This document shows, piece after piece, positions 54,011 to 64,000 of a DNA stretch of 64,000 nucleotides. The DNA comes from Brachypodius melanocephalos. Taxonomy: Eukaryota; Chordata; Aves; Passeriformes; Pycnonotidae. A model generated the notes under the pieces. That model was given only the letters and a program-made list of their open reading frames with translations. It was not told the origin of the DNA and did no database searches. The position numbers and the translations under genes are program-made. Location of the stretch: contig VZSR01003807.1 of the NCBI GenBank assembly GCA_013398615.1, forward strand, positions 19,420,777 through 19,484,776, in the 5' to 3' direction. How positions within the stretch are numbered: position 1 is the first letter of the stretch; each line of letters starts with the position of its first letter.

Positions 54011-57000
54011 GGAGGTCAACAAGCAAGTACCTTTCTTATCATGGCATGAGATTAAGGGATTTGCTATGTTTTTTAATTTATTACTAATAAAGTTTTCTTC
54101 TCTGTATAAATACCACAGCAACCAAGGCTTACATCTGTTTGAGAAAACAATTTATTTCAAATAGCAACAAATGTTAAACAACATAATTAAGTATTTTGTG
54201 GAACTGTACTGAGAAGCAGGGATCTTGAATTTATCTTCCTTCTTTTCCAAGAAGATTCAGGTAGGACACTTTCCAGTACAGTTTCTATGTCTAACCCATG
54301 TTCCTGCATGGAATCAAATGCATAGTCGGGGAAAAGAGTCAGACCCAAATGAACCATTCCAGTGGAGTAACTAGAGATGGTAAGAAAAGCAATCAGAGCT
54401 AATTTGGCAGTCTGGCATATCAACATGTATTCTGCAGATAGGAGAATTGTCCTAACGGAATAATTTTCAATTAAATTCTTCTTCATTTCTTAATTTATTT
54501 TTCTATATGATTAAGTCTTAAAGTGAAATAATTTTCTCTATCCTTTTTTTTTTCTTTTAGCATTGCTTTTCGCTCCATGTAATTTCATCGTCTTTTGGCA
54601 TGCCTCAACTCTGATCATGATCTGGTCTTCTTTACTTTTTAATTATCTTTCAGTTTGCTTTGTTTTTATAAAATGTCGTATTTCAGGTGAAAACAACCTA
54701 TGAAACAGAGTATTTTACTTGGGTCTAAAAGCTTTAAAACTGTATATTAAGGAGTTTTGATATTTTTCTCTGAGTGCCTGTCCATGCTCACTTTTCAATT
54801 TTTTAAGCACATTTTATTCCTTGGAGATGTGCTTGCCCTGAGGTATGGAGTATGACATAGTATAATATAGTATCATACTGCTATAATAATAACAGAAAGC
54901 TCATTCTTTTGCATTCAGCACTGGTCCAGATGTCAGGCATTTTTAAATGAGCGGCCAGTCTTCCTTGTGTGTGCAACACACACATGTGGTTCAAATACTG
55001 TAGTCAAACCACCAGGAAAAAGTTTTCTTGTGCAGTTGTAATTTGGAATTCCTGTTCTTGGTTTTTTGCAAAACCGGTTGTGAGTGGATTTGTGGTTCCT
55101 GGTGACACCTGTCATGCCTGGATGCTTCTACTTGGGGGTATTCTGACAAGGCAAAGAGCTGCTAGCTGATTCTGACTATTTCTTTCATTCACTTTCTTCT
55201 CTTCTCTTTGCTATTTCTTCAAAGGCTGGTCACCAGCTGAGCCCTCAGTCATTTCTTCTCCAGTGGCCCAGCTGCCTACAGCTAAGTCTGCTCTGGGTGT
55301 TTGACAAGGACCTCCACCCAGACACACTGATTGACAAAGAGCAGTGCACTTCCACCTTCAGTCTAGGGTGAAAATACCCAAGGCTTGCAATCCTGTGAAA
55401 CACAAGGAAAGATGCAGCCTGCTGGGCAAGTTTGGCCTTCCTTCCCACCCAGGGTGAGTGGGCCGATGGTAAATAACACAACCACTCAAGGTGCTCCAGA
55501 GCAGAGGATTGTTTCAAAAACTCCATCTCCTCTGTCCCTAGATGTGTGAGTGCTTTTCCCCAGTGATACTCTATTCCATAAACAGATCACCTTAAAAGAG
55601 CATATTTAGAGCTAGCACATTTGACTTTGCTCTAGAAGAGTTGGAAGTTAAACCACTTAGACTAGAATACTTCCCAGATGGAATGCTGAACCTAAGAGTT
55701 ATGAGGCAATTTAGGGAACAGCTCCTTTTGCTGCACATTTTTAACAGATCCCTCACAGCTAAGGCAGTCTGTGCCATAATTTGGACATGAGAACACAGGA
55801 TCAGAAGATTCAATAAATGCAAGTGCTGGGGCTGGGCTGGACAAAATGTGCAATGACAAATGGTGCAAGAATTACCTGAGTCCCTTTTCCACTAGCAAGG
55901 AATCGGCGAAAAATTGCCGTGCTCTATCTGCATTCTCTGTGCACTCATTTCTCATGAAAGGGGCACAAAAGGCACCTTCATCAACATCCATGAAAGGGTT
56001 TCTTTATGGAAGAGGAATTTTCCACACAAAAGTAACTTTTAGCAGTGCTCTAAAGTTGCTGAACAGCTGCAAGCCAGAGAATACAGACTGATGCTCTACC
56101 TGTTATATTACATTGGCAGTAAAATAATTTATTAACGATATCTTTTTTTCAGCTAAACTATTTAAACTTGATAATGTTCAGGAAATTGTCCTAGCAAAAA
56201 GTGTTGCTTTGGAAAGGTAAGAACAGGAGAGCAGATAAAAAACAAGTTTTGAAGTCTAGAAAAGCTACGTTTGTTCTTTGGGTTCTTGTGACCATCAATA
56301 ACATTTTTGGTTATTTTGTAAAAATTTTGTTATTGCTATTTTTTATTTTAAATCGAAAAAAGAAGTTTCTGGAAAGGCAGAAAAAGCACTGTCCTTTTAC
56401 TACAGACATGATTACTGTCTTGGCATGTTCAGCGTTCTCTCATTTCTCTTTATTAACCATGCTCTATACCCAAAAAGCTGCAAAACCAGTTATGTCCACA
56501 ATGTTTGTTTTCATTAGTAATTGAGAGCTTAAGTTTACAAACTCTGGAAAAAAAAGATATCAAAGACATCAGTTGAAAAGAAAACTTGGAGTTACTGTAT
56601 AAGTGTTTGATTTAGAAATTCTAAACTCTAAACTTTGGGATAGACAACCACTGATATATAATTTTAAGAAAAAAATATATAGGCAAAAATATTTTTTAAT
56701 TTTAATGAGGTCTGAACTCACAAAATGAAAAAAAAAATCAACCCCAAAACCCCTGCCTCTGTCATGCTGTGGTCTGTGTTAGGAGCTGAATCAAATTATT
56801 TAGTATGAAAAACAAGAAGGGCATATTAGAGGTCAGAATTATGTTATGCTCTGATTAAACAAACAATTAAGCATGGAAAAGCAGGCACCTGTGGGGAGGA
56901 CTGTAAGCAGCTGTGATAAGGTCTCTCAAAGTGTTCTGCTTTGTTTTAGGCTGAGGCTGATTGTCCTTAAAAGGCTGAATTTGGCAGGGGAGAAGCCATT

Positions 57001-58373
57001 GTGTGGGTAAGGCCTGTGCTGACACTTACCTGCAGCTTAATTATACAGCGACCCTTAAGGTCCATAGATACTGTCTGAATGCCCAGTTGAAGATTAGACA
57101 GCAAAATAATAACACTGTGAGTATGGAACAAATGAGATAAGCTTGGTAGAAACTGCAAGGAACTGAGATAATATCATTGTTCTTATGTTAATATGGAAGA
57201 TGACTCTGTGGCTTCATCTTGATTTTTTCATAGATTTCATTTATTTGTGATGCTTTTAAACTCAATCTTTTATGTAAATGTTCTCCAAGGATAGAAATGT
57301 TCATAGGAAAGAAGCCAAGTTCAGTTCTTCAGGCAGCTATCTAACATCCCCATCAGTGAAAGCCCTGATTAAAAATGACATCATATCAAGAGCTACTGTT
57401 ACATGTGTGCTAACTGCAGCCTGGATGCAGCCAGATATCTAATCTTTTTAAGAAAATAGACTGCTTGGTGGCAAAAAGGTAGAATTTTGAACAGTTATGT
57501 GAAGTTCTTGTACCAAATAAATGCTAATTACTCTGCAAGGTAATTGGGTGATGAGACCTGTATTACAATGGAGACATTGAGTGGAGAGATTTGGGTGACT
57601 AGATACCACAAGCTGTGTTGTTGAATGTGCCAGCTCCTAAATGAAACGGCATCTGTGACCTATAAAAAACCAATGCTGTGAATGAAGTCATGGAAAACAA
57701 CCAAAAAATGTATCTGGTAAATGACTTGATTATTATTTCAATAATAATAACTGAGGTACTTCTGTTTCAACACATAAAGGCATAGACCTTTCTAACTGAA
57801 ATATACTAGTGCATGTATTTAATTCTTCCCGCTCTAATTCAATTGAAAGCTGAATATACCTGCTTCAAGAATGAAGCCTGGTGAATTAGGCAATGCTGCT
57901 CTTTCATATAATAGGTACTCTGTGTTTCTCATTGGCTTAGAGAAAAAAAACCCCACTGCTCTAATTTAAGCACCTCTTTCTTTCATGATTGATGCTCACA
58001 TCACAACTTGCCAAAAAAAAAACTCGGTAATTTTGTGGATCAGGCTTGGGAGTACTTGAATCACTTAGAAGTAGGATGCTAGGTAAAAGCCCTACAAAGC
58101 AGAGACAGCCACCTGCCTTCTTGATGAGCTCCATCAGAGATGGGCTCCTAGACTGTCTTCACAGAAACTGGTAGGCATAAAACCAGAGGGAGTTGGGGGA
58201 AAACACCAAAGGCAGACGCATGCCTGAAACTCTGGTTCCCCACATGGGCTCGTGATCACAATTGTGGATGGTGAAGTCTAAGATTAAGATTTATATCATT
58301 AAGCTCACCTCTTCTGCTTTGATTCCTGAAGGTCAACACCACTACCCACTCAGGAAGTGAGGGAAGAATGGGT

Positions 58374-58396
58374 CACCCCTTCTGTGGGAAGGGGTG
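58374..58396. repeat. Short perfect inverted repeat
   Basis: caccccttc, a five-base loop, then gaaggggtg: a 9-bp perfect stem in the intron about 1.2 kb before exon 2. There is no T run after it and no known element. Confidence 0.7.
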
Positions 58397-59620
58397 TCTG
58401 CTAGGGGTTCATATGTTTTGCAGAGCACATAGGGTTGCTCAGGTTTGGTCAGAAATAGAATCTAGGGGTGTGGCCCAAGTCAACTCCTTCTGTCAGGTCA
58501 GAATAAAAAACATGAACAAAAATACTCAGATTTCATCATGTAATGGGTGCAGTAAGAAACATTGAAGTAAAAATATCTGCAGAACTACTTGTATTTCTGC
58601 ATAACTGCATTTTTTTCCCTCCCTACCTTTCTTCAGTTGTCATGAATAGAAATGCCTGACCAGTCAGACTCATGTGCAATTACTAATTTCAGGTTTGTAA
58701 CATAAAAAGAGAAATGTCATAAAAGCATCTTTCTTAAATTGGATGTTTTTATTAATAACTACTCTTCAAGGGTTTTGTTGGTTTTGTGCTGATGGAAATG
58801 AAACCACATAGAAGTGTTATTTGTCCCTTAATACAGAGAAGAAAAAAGGAAAAAGACAAAGAAGTGTTCATAATGTTCTGTGAAAGTAAAATTCCTTCTT
58901 TCTTTTACCAGATAAAACAAGTAAAACCATGTTCTTTTCAGAAACTGCTTAGTGAAAAAATGTTTTGCATGCATTTTGTTTTGCAAACACCTAAATAAGT
59001 TTGCACAGTCTATAATCTCAGCTGTTAGAAAAATCACTTTATCAGTGGACTTAGCAAGAGCAAAGGCCTCATGAGGTGGACAGAAGCTGCAGAGGAAGCA
59101 CAAGCATAGTCTGATGCACTCTAATGCCATTTTCTCTCCAGAGGCCTGTTAAAAATTTTTAGACTGAAGAGAATTGTCATTACTGAATCTATCTACACTG
59201 CTATTTTTAATAGAAGTGAAATTTGTCCAGATAATGCTAGCGATGCTTAGTTTTGCTGATACTGAACCTGTTTCATTAATATGCATGTTGACTGAATAAC
59301 TAACTATGAACCTTCTAAAATGTGCTTCTAATAACATCGGCATTAAATATTAACTAGAAATCTGACTCTGTCATTCAGTCACATTCTCATTTTCCCAGCT
59401 TATCATTACATTGTGTGTTGATAGAAGTGGTTACTTTTGCTGGTAATTTCATTTATCATAAATAAACACATTTCTCATGGTTGTCACATACTTAGCAGAA
59501 TGGAGCAGTACCTACTCCATGCAGATGGGGGAAAGAAATATTCAGTGGAGGACGGGTTTGGGGGTGCAACTTCTCATAAACGTTTTTGTGCTATCTTTTC
59601 TCTATCTTTTTCCTCTTCAG

Positions 59621-60772
59621 GGAATATTTGTCCTAGGACTGCCATATGCTCTCCTCCACAGTGGATACAGTGGTCTACTTCTTATTGTCTTGGCCGCAGC
59701 ATTATGCTGTTACACAGGCAAAATTCTAATTGCTTGCTTGTACGAAGAAAATGAAGATGGGCAACTGATAAGAGTGAGAGACACGTACGAAGATATTGCA
59801 AATTCCTGCTGCAAAAAGCTGTCTCCCAGTCTAGGTGGCATAGTTGTCAATGTCACCCAAGTGGTGGAACTGATCATGACATGTATTTTGTATCTGGTTG
59901 TTAGTGGGAACTTGCTGTCACACAGTTTTCCATATGTACCCGTGACTGAGAAGACTTGGTCTGTAATTGCATTTGTTACTCTGTTGCCTTGTATATTTAT
60001 CAGAACTCTCAAAATTGTTTCCAAACTCAGCCAGCTTTGCTCTTTAGTTCATTTTGTTATCATCTTTGTAGTGATAACTTACTGTCTCACACAAATGCAT
60101 CAATGGTCCTGGGCAAAATTCAGATTCTCCCTTGAGTTTGAGAACTTCTTGGTCTCTGTAGGGGTGATCATCTTCAGTTACACTTCACAAATATTTCTTC
60201 CCACACTTGAAGGTAGTATGAAAAACCCAGGGGAATTTAGGTGTATGCTAAATTGGACACACTTTTTTGCCTGTATCTTGAAAACGACCTTTGCACTTAC
60301 TGCTTTCTTGACCTGGGGTGAAAAGACAAAGGAAGTTATTACTGACAACCTGCCATCATTTCTTGAAACCCTGGTGAATTTATGTCTCTTAACCAAGGCT
60401 CTTCTTTCTTACCCTTTGCCCTTTTTTGCAGCCACAGAAATAGTGTATTCTTGTATTTCTAACGACAGCCATTCCAATTACAGTTCTCCACTACTTGCAC
60501 TGACTGTAAGAGGCTCATTTCTCTTGTTAACTCTGTTGATGGCCATGTTCACACCACATTTTGCCCTGTTGATGGGTTTGTCAGGCAGTGTAACAGGTGC
60601 TGCTATGACTTTTCTTCTTCCTTCTCTCTTCCATTTAAAACTTAAATGGAAAAAACTATCTTTCTTAGAGAAATGTGTAGATATCTCTGTTTTTATTTTG
60701 GGCTTTTTTTGTAGCCTTGCGGGCATAGTTTGCTCTATAAAAGGGCTGCTCGAAGTATTTGGAGGAGTGTAA
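59621..60772 (+). CDS. SLC32A1-like: SLC32 (VIAAT/VGAT)-like vesicular amino-acid transporter, coding exon 2
   Basis: Second and last coding exon, 383 codons plus stop, residues 104-486 of the joined protein. SLC32 belongs to the AAAP superfamily; VIAAT loads GABA and glycine into synaptic vesicles using the proton gradient. A strong pyrimidine tract and TTCAG precede GGA (residue 104), which continues the AIQ/GIFVLGLPYA block. Family blocks seen: GKILIACLYEENEDG (136-150), VRDTY (155-159), MTCILY (189-194), FSYTSQIFLPTLEG (288-301), NWTH (314-317), TKEVITDNLP (339-348), KALLSYPLPFFAA (362-374), PHFALLMGLSGSVTGA (415-430) and LLPSLFHL (435-442). About ten to eleven hydrophobic helices are visible. 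The frame has no stop or shift, so the gene appears functional. Against remembered human VIAAT, the loop near 376-395 is shorter by roughly ten residues, the C-terminus is shorter, and many helix residues differ. This fits a paralogue better than SLC32A1 itself. Substrate, vesicle type and tissue cannot be read from the sequence. Confidence 0.93.
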   Translation, partial: GIFVLGLPYALLHSGYSGLLLIVLAAALCCYTGKILIACLYEENEDGQLIRVRDTYEDIANSCCKKLSPSLGGIVVNVTQVVELIMTCILYLVVSGNLLSHSFPYVPVTEKTWSVIAFVTLLPCIFIRTLKIVSKLSQLCSLVHFVIIFVVITYCLTQMHQWSWAKFRFSLEFENFLVSVGVIIFSYTSQIFLPTLEGSMKNPGEFRCMLNWTHFFACILKTTFALTAFLTWGEKTKEVITDNLPSFLETLVNLCLLTKALLSYPLPFFAATEIVYSCISNDSHSNYSSPLLALTVRGSFLLLTLLMAMFTPHFALLMGLSGSVTGAAMTFLLPSLFHLKLKWKKLSFLEKCVDISVFILGFFCSLAGIVCSIKGLLEVFGGV

Positions 60773-61780
60773 AAGATTTCCTGAAAGACAAATAAGGACC
60801 AGATCTTATAAATGCTTTTACCTTGTTAGTCAGTATAAATGAGATTTTGTCACTAGGTAGAATTAAGCACATGCTTCAATGTTTGCAGATTCAAGTCTTT
60901 AACCGGAAAATTATGTATCTCTAAGCAAACTGGAAATCAGCATTCATAGCCAAAAAGTACAAAATTAGGCTTCTCTAAAACATTGAAAAGAAATGTGTTG
61001 GAGATGGTTTAACATTAAAATAATTGTAAGTAAGCCTATATGGTTTTAGTCATACATGACATGCACATCCTGGAATTACTACTGCCAGTGATTGCACCAA
61101 TTTGACCAGAATCCTTCATACTGTTCAGTCTCAAAGCTATCAAAACTAGTTTACAGGATGTGAGTGAGAGAGATCACAGAATCATAGAATCACAGAATTC
61201 TATTATTAGATCTATTATTGAAAATGGATGAAATAATATTTCACCTCATTGGCAGACTGCGATTCAACATGCGAACAGAACAAATCAGTGAATTTTGGGT
61301 TTTATGTAAGACAAATTCTACTATTTGTTTGTTAAATGAATAGGCAAGAAGAGAGCTCAGTTTAGAACAGCTTTGAAAACCTGCTTTTATCGTGACTTCA
61401 AATGGAAATACAGTCAGAGTAAAAGGGGCATTCTAACAGTTCAAAGTCATGGAAAAGAGAATTTTTTCTGAAATAAGCTATAGCCAGTGACTGCAGCTTT
61501 TCTGCAAGTCTAACTCCTAAGATTCATGTCTCTGCAATGCAGCTATTCTATTGGTTGGGTTACTAGAAGTCTCGCTGTAGCATGGAGAAGTTAACATGCA
61601 GTTCACTTTTCCTCTTAGGCAGGAAACTTCTTTGATCTGTGTAGTTTATCTGATTCTATTAAAAGCTCAATGGAGTAAATCAAGTTCAATAAACAGACAC
61701 ACAGTTTACTTCCTGTACAATTTGGTAGATCTTTAGCTTTAAAAATATTGGCTTAATAAAAAGATCAGTATTGAAATGTA
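60773..61780 (+). other. Presumed 3'UTR of the SLC32-like gene with two candidate poly(A) signals
   Basis: AT-rich sequence directly after the TAA stop. Canonical AATAAA hexamers lie at 61688-61693 and 61755-61760, so a 3'UTR of about 0.9-1 kb is plausible. A short minus-orientation CR1 tail sits inside at about 61171-61205. The transcript end is inferred only from these hexamers, which are common in AT-rich DNA. Confidence 0.35.
61171..61205 (-). mobile_element. CR1 LINE tail remnant
   Basis: 'atcacagaatcatagaatca' is the inverted terminal repeat of CR1. Only the tail is recognisable. It lies inside the presumed 3'UTR of the transporter gene. Confidence 0.6.
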
Positions 61781-61789
61781 TTTCACATT

Positions 61790-64000
61790 AGTGATAAAAC
61801 ATTATGACAAGAAGCAATATAATCAGAGTGCTCTAATGAATACATATTATCTTATTGTACTAAATCTCTGCTATAATACATAATTAAAGTAATTATTTCA
61901 AAGAAGAAAGTGTGCATTTTCTTATGAACAGCTTCACAGAACCTTGTACTGTGTCACATGGAAAAGTCTTTGAATGTCAGAGTAACACTGGGTGACAAAG
62001 AGTCCACCACTATCTGCTTGACTGAGCTATTTTTGCTGTGTAGTTTCTCAGCATTAATGTTTCTGTCCTGCATGAGCAACCGTTGCCTCTCAAAGCTGAT
62101 TTGCTGAATGATAAAAAACATGCAACTAAACCAAAGAGAGCAGTTCTGGAAAGCCTTGGATGCCCCTCTGTTCCTTTCTTGTCTGCTAGTGCACACCTGT
62201 CATATGCAATAGTCATGGAAAGTTTATTAAAACAGATTAGTTGCATTACTACAACATTATCAAGAAAACTGGAAATAACTAGTATCTCAGAATTTTATTA
62301 CTTCTTCCTGCAATAGGTCGGATTCTGCACTCAAATCCACAATTGGAATGATATTAAAATTTGTGCTGGAACAAATAGGAGGCTTTTTATCTTTATGTAG
62401 AATGCCAAAAATACATTGCTCATTGAAAGACTTGAAAGCTTATTATTACTGCTATGACATAGTCGGAAAGGTTGTATTACTTGGATGATAATAATCAAAG
62501 GATTTCATGACTTTTTGTGTGGAGAAGTTTCATAGATGAACAAACATGTAGGAACAGTATTTGTTCTGTTTATCCTATATAAATCTCTGAGGACAGAGGC
62601 AGGTTGCCCAAAAAGTTTTCTAAAAATTTTTTCAGTTACTTTGCTTAGGAACTCTCTCTCTCAAAAAAAAAATCTCTTTTCCAAACTCCTACTTTTCTTT
62701 AATGTGTTTTGTCTCTAACTCTTTGGAAAATCAAGGGATTGCCTCAGTGTATTTGCTGTTGAGGAAAGCTTGAAAACCAAGATAAGAAATTTATTTTGTG
62801 GCAGTTTTAGGAATTCCCCAGTTCATCACTGCGATTCAAAACTGGCTTTAGTTGTACTTCCCTCTCTTAGCCTTTTCAAGGAGTCAATGCTCAGTCCTTT
62901 CCAGCCAAAGTCTGTCACTCCTCACTTAATCATGTTCCCTCTTATGTAAGATGTTTTCTACAAGGATAAATGTTTTCCACTTTATAAAATATGTCCTATT
63001 ATTATCCTTATTTAATAATTTATTCAATTTCTGTTAACATCAGGGAAACAACAAGGGCTACGGTTAACAAGTCAATGCAACTGTAAGTACACAAAAGTGA
63101 AAGTCATCCGAGTGCAAGGCCTCAAGAAGTTACTTAGAAAAGGCACAAGATTAAGAGGAAAAGCACAGTTCAAGACTTCTGTGGCCAACACTCAGCAATC
63201 TTGAAGTGTGACGTTGTTGTGGGATGCAGAAGAGGTGTGAACCTTGCTTTAAAGCCATGCCCAGACATCTTGATGAGAAACTCTGTTCTGGGGTCAAGAT
63301 CAAGTGAACCTCCCAACCTGGAAAGGCAGAGATGCATATACACACCCTACAGACCAAGCCTGAATGCGATGCTCAGCACACGATAAAGACAAATATTCAT
63401 GGTCTAAGGCTAACTCACTGGATTTCATTTCCTAAAACACACAATTGCATATTTTTAGATACAAACTTAGTTCTGAACATTTTCCAGTGGCAAAGTTCTG
63501 TTAAAAGGACACGTAAAACATTCTCAACTTTCTATATTAGGCATTAAAATATAATCTATAGGATATGTTTAGAGAATCTGGAAAGGTGATGTTACCATAA
63601 ATTATGAACCAAGAGAATCTACATTCATCTAAGTAATGACTACTTGGAATTTTTGTCACTAAATTTGTACTACTAATCATTAGAATCATTGAAGCTAGGA
63701 AAGTAAAAGATTGACTAAATATTAATGTATTATTTTGGCCACTCCTGGATTATGCATTGTAATATGATAGTGCTTTATCAAAATTAATTCTGAAAGCAAA
63801 AAACTGACAGTAGTGAACATGAAGAAAATGCTATGGAAAAAATATGTGCTGTAATAAAGCATTTTCAAACACTTTTGCTTCATTTCTTCTGCCAGTGGAA
63901 GTATGAGTAAAGGAACCTTCTTTCAGCAACAGTAACACAGGCATTGCCCAAAATGTTTCTCCCATTTTGTAGGGAACACCAAACACTGTATTCCTATTTC
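61790..64000. other. DNA downstream of the SLC32-like gene, nothing recognised
   Basis: AT-rich with only short overlapping open frames on both strands (for example near 61954-62316 and 63151-63547). None shows a family, a convincing start or splice sites. Confidence 0.5.

Larger units (their letters stand above)
35965..59620 (+). other. Phase-0 intron of the SLC32-like gene, 23,656 bp
   Basis: The intron starts with GTAACC and ends with a pyrimidine-rich tract and TTCAG. It separates residue Q103 from G104, within the segment leading into membrane helix 1. It holds a candidate solo LTR, CR1 copies, an old LINE, microsatellites and an assembly gap, listed separately. No other gene was recognised inside it on either strand. 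The rest (36.0-38.6, 40.1-43.3, 45.3-48.3, 48.4-51.6 and 54.0-59.6 kb) is AT-rich DNA with only short, unconvincing open frames. The gap means its true length is uncertain. Confidence 0.85.

Noticed and set aside
59477..59620. The open frame of the transporter extends 48 codons upstream of exon 2 with its own starts
   Set aside because: These residues do not resemble the family, and the pyrimidine tract and AG acceptor at 59620 mark them as intron. Exon 1 at 35656 supplies the matching N-terminal part.
1..64000. CRISPR arrays, bacterial operons, rRNA or tRNA genes
   Set aside because: No regularly spaced repeats with unique spacers, no prokaryotic gene packing and no cloverleaf or rRNA sequence were seen; the genome is clearly vertebrate.

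Overview
The window looks like nuclear DNA of a bird. It is AT-rich and gene-poor, several repeats match the CR1 LINE family that dominates avian genomes, one CpG island is present, and a run of 100 Ns marks an assembly gap. Turtles and crocodilians also carry CR1, so 'bird' is an inference. No bacterial-type operon, CRISPR array or RNA gene was recognised.

The main finding is a spliced gene on the + strand whose two coding exons lie 23.7 kb apart (35656-35964 and 59621-60772). Joined, they give an intact 486-residue membrane protein of the SLC32 family, the vesicular GABA/glycine transporter family (VIAAT/VGAT, SLC32A1). Exon 1 encodes the cytosolic N-terminal tail up to the first membrane segment. 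Exon 2 encodes almost the whole transporter. The split is phase 0 with a GT donor and AG acceptor, inside one of the family's most conserved stretches. The protein is too different from the strongly conserved vertebrate VIAAT to be the standard SLC32A1 orthologue, so I read it as a diverged paralogue. It lacks a CpG-island promoter and has a shortened loop late in the protein.

Layout: 1-6750 is AT-rich and may hold the 3' part of a minus-strand gene (candidate coding exon near 4366-4536, candidate poly(A) signal at 1779-1784). A CpG island spans 6800-7740. It contains a good candidate first coding exon on the minus strand (7368-7278) encoding a signal peptide and ending at a splice donor. From 7900 to 35655 is intergenic DNA with CR1 fragments (10.8-11.3, 19.8-20.2, 22.8-23.65 and 26.2-26.95 kb) and a TTCTC microsatellite. 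The transporter's intron (35965-59620) holds a candidate solo LTR splitting a microsatellite (38.8-39.35 kb), several CR1 copies, the assembly gap, and a long decayed CR1/L3-type LINE (51.6-54.0 kb). After 60772 come a presumed 3'UTR and unrecognised DNA.

Only the transporter is a firm gene. The minus-strand gene rests on one good exon and weaker evidence. Family assignments use remembered family sequences compared by eye; no alignment or database search was run.
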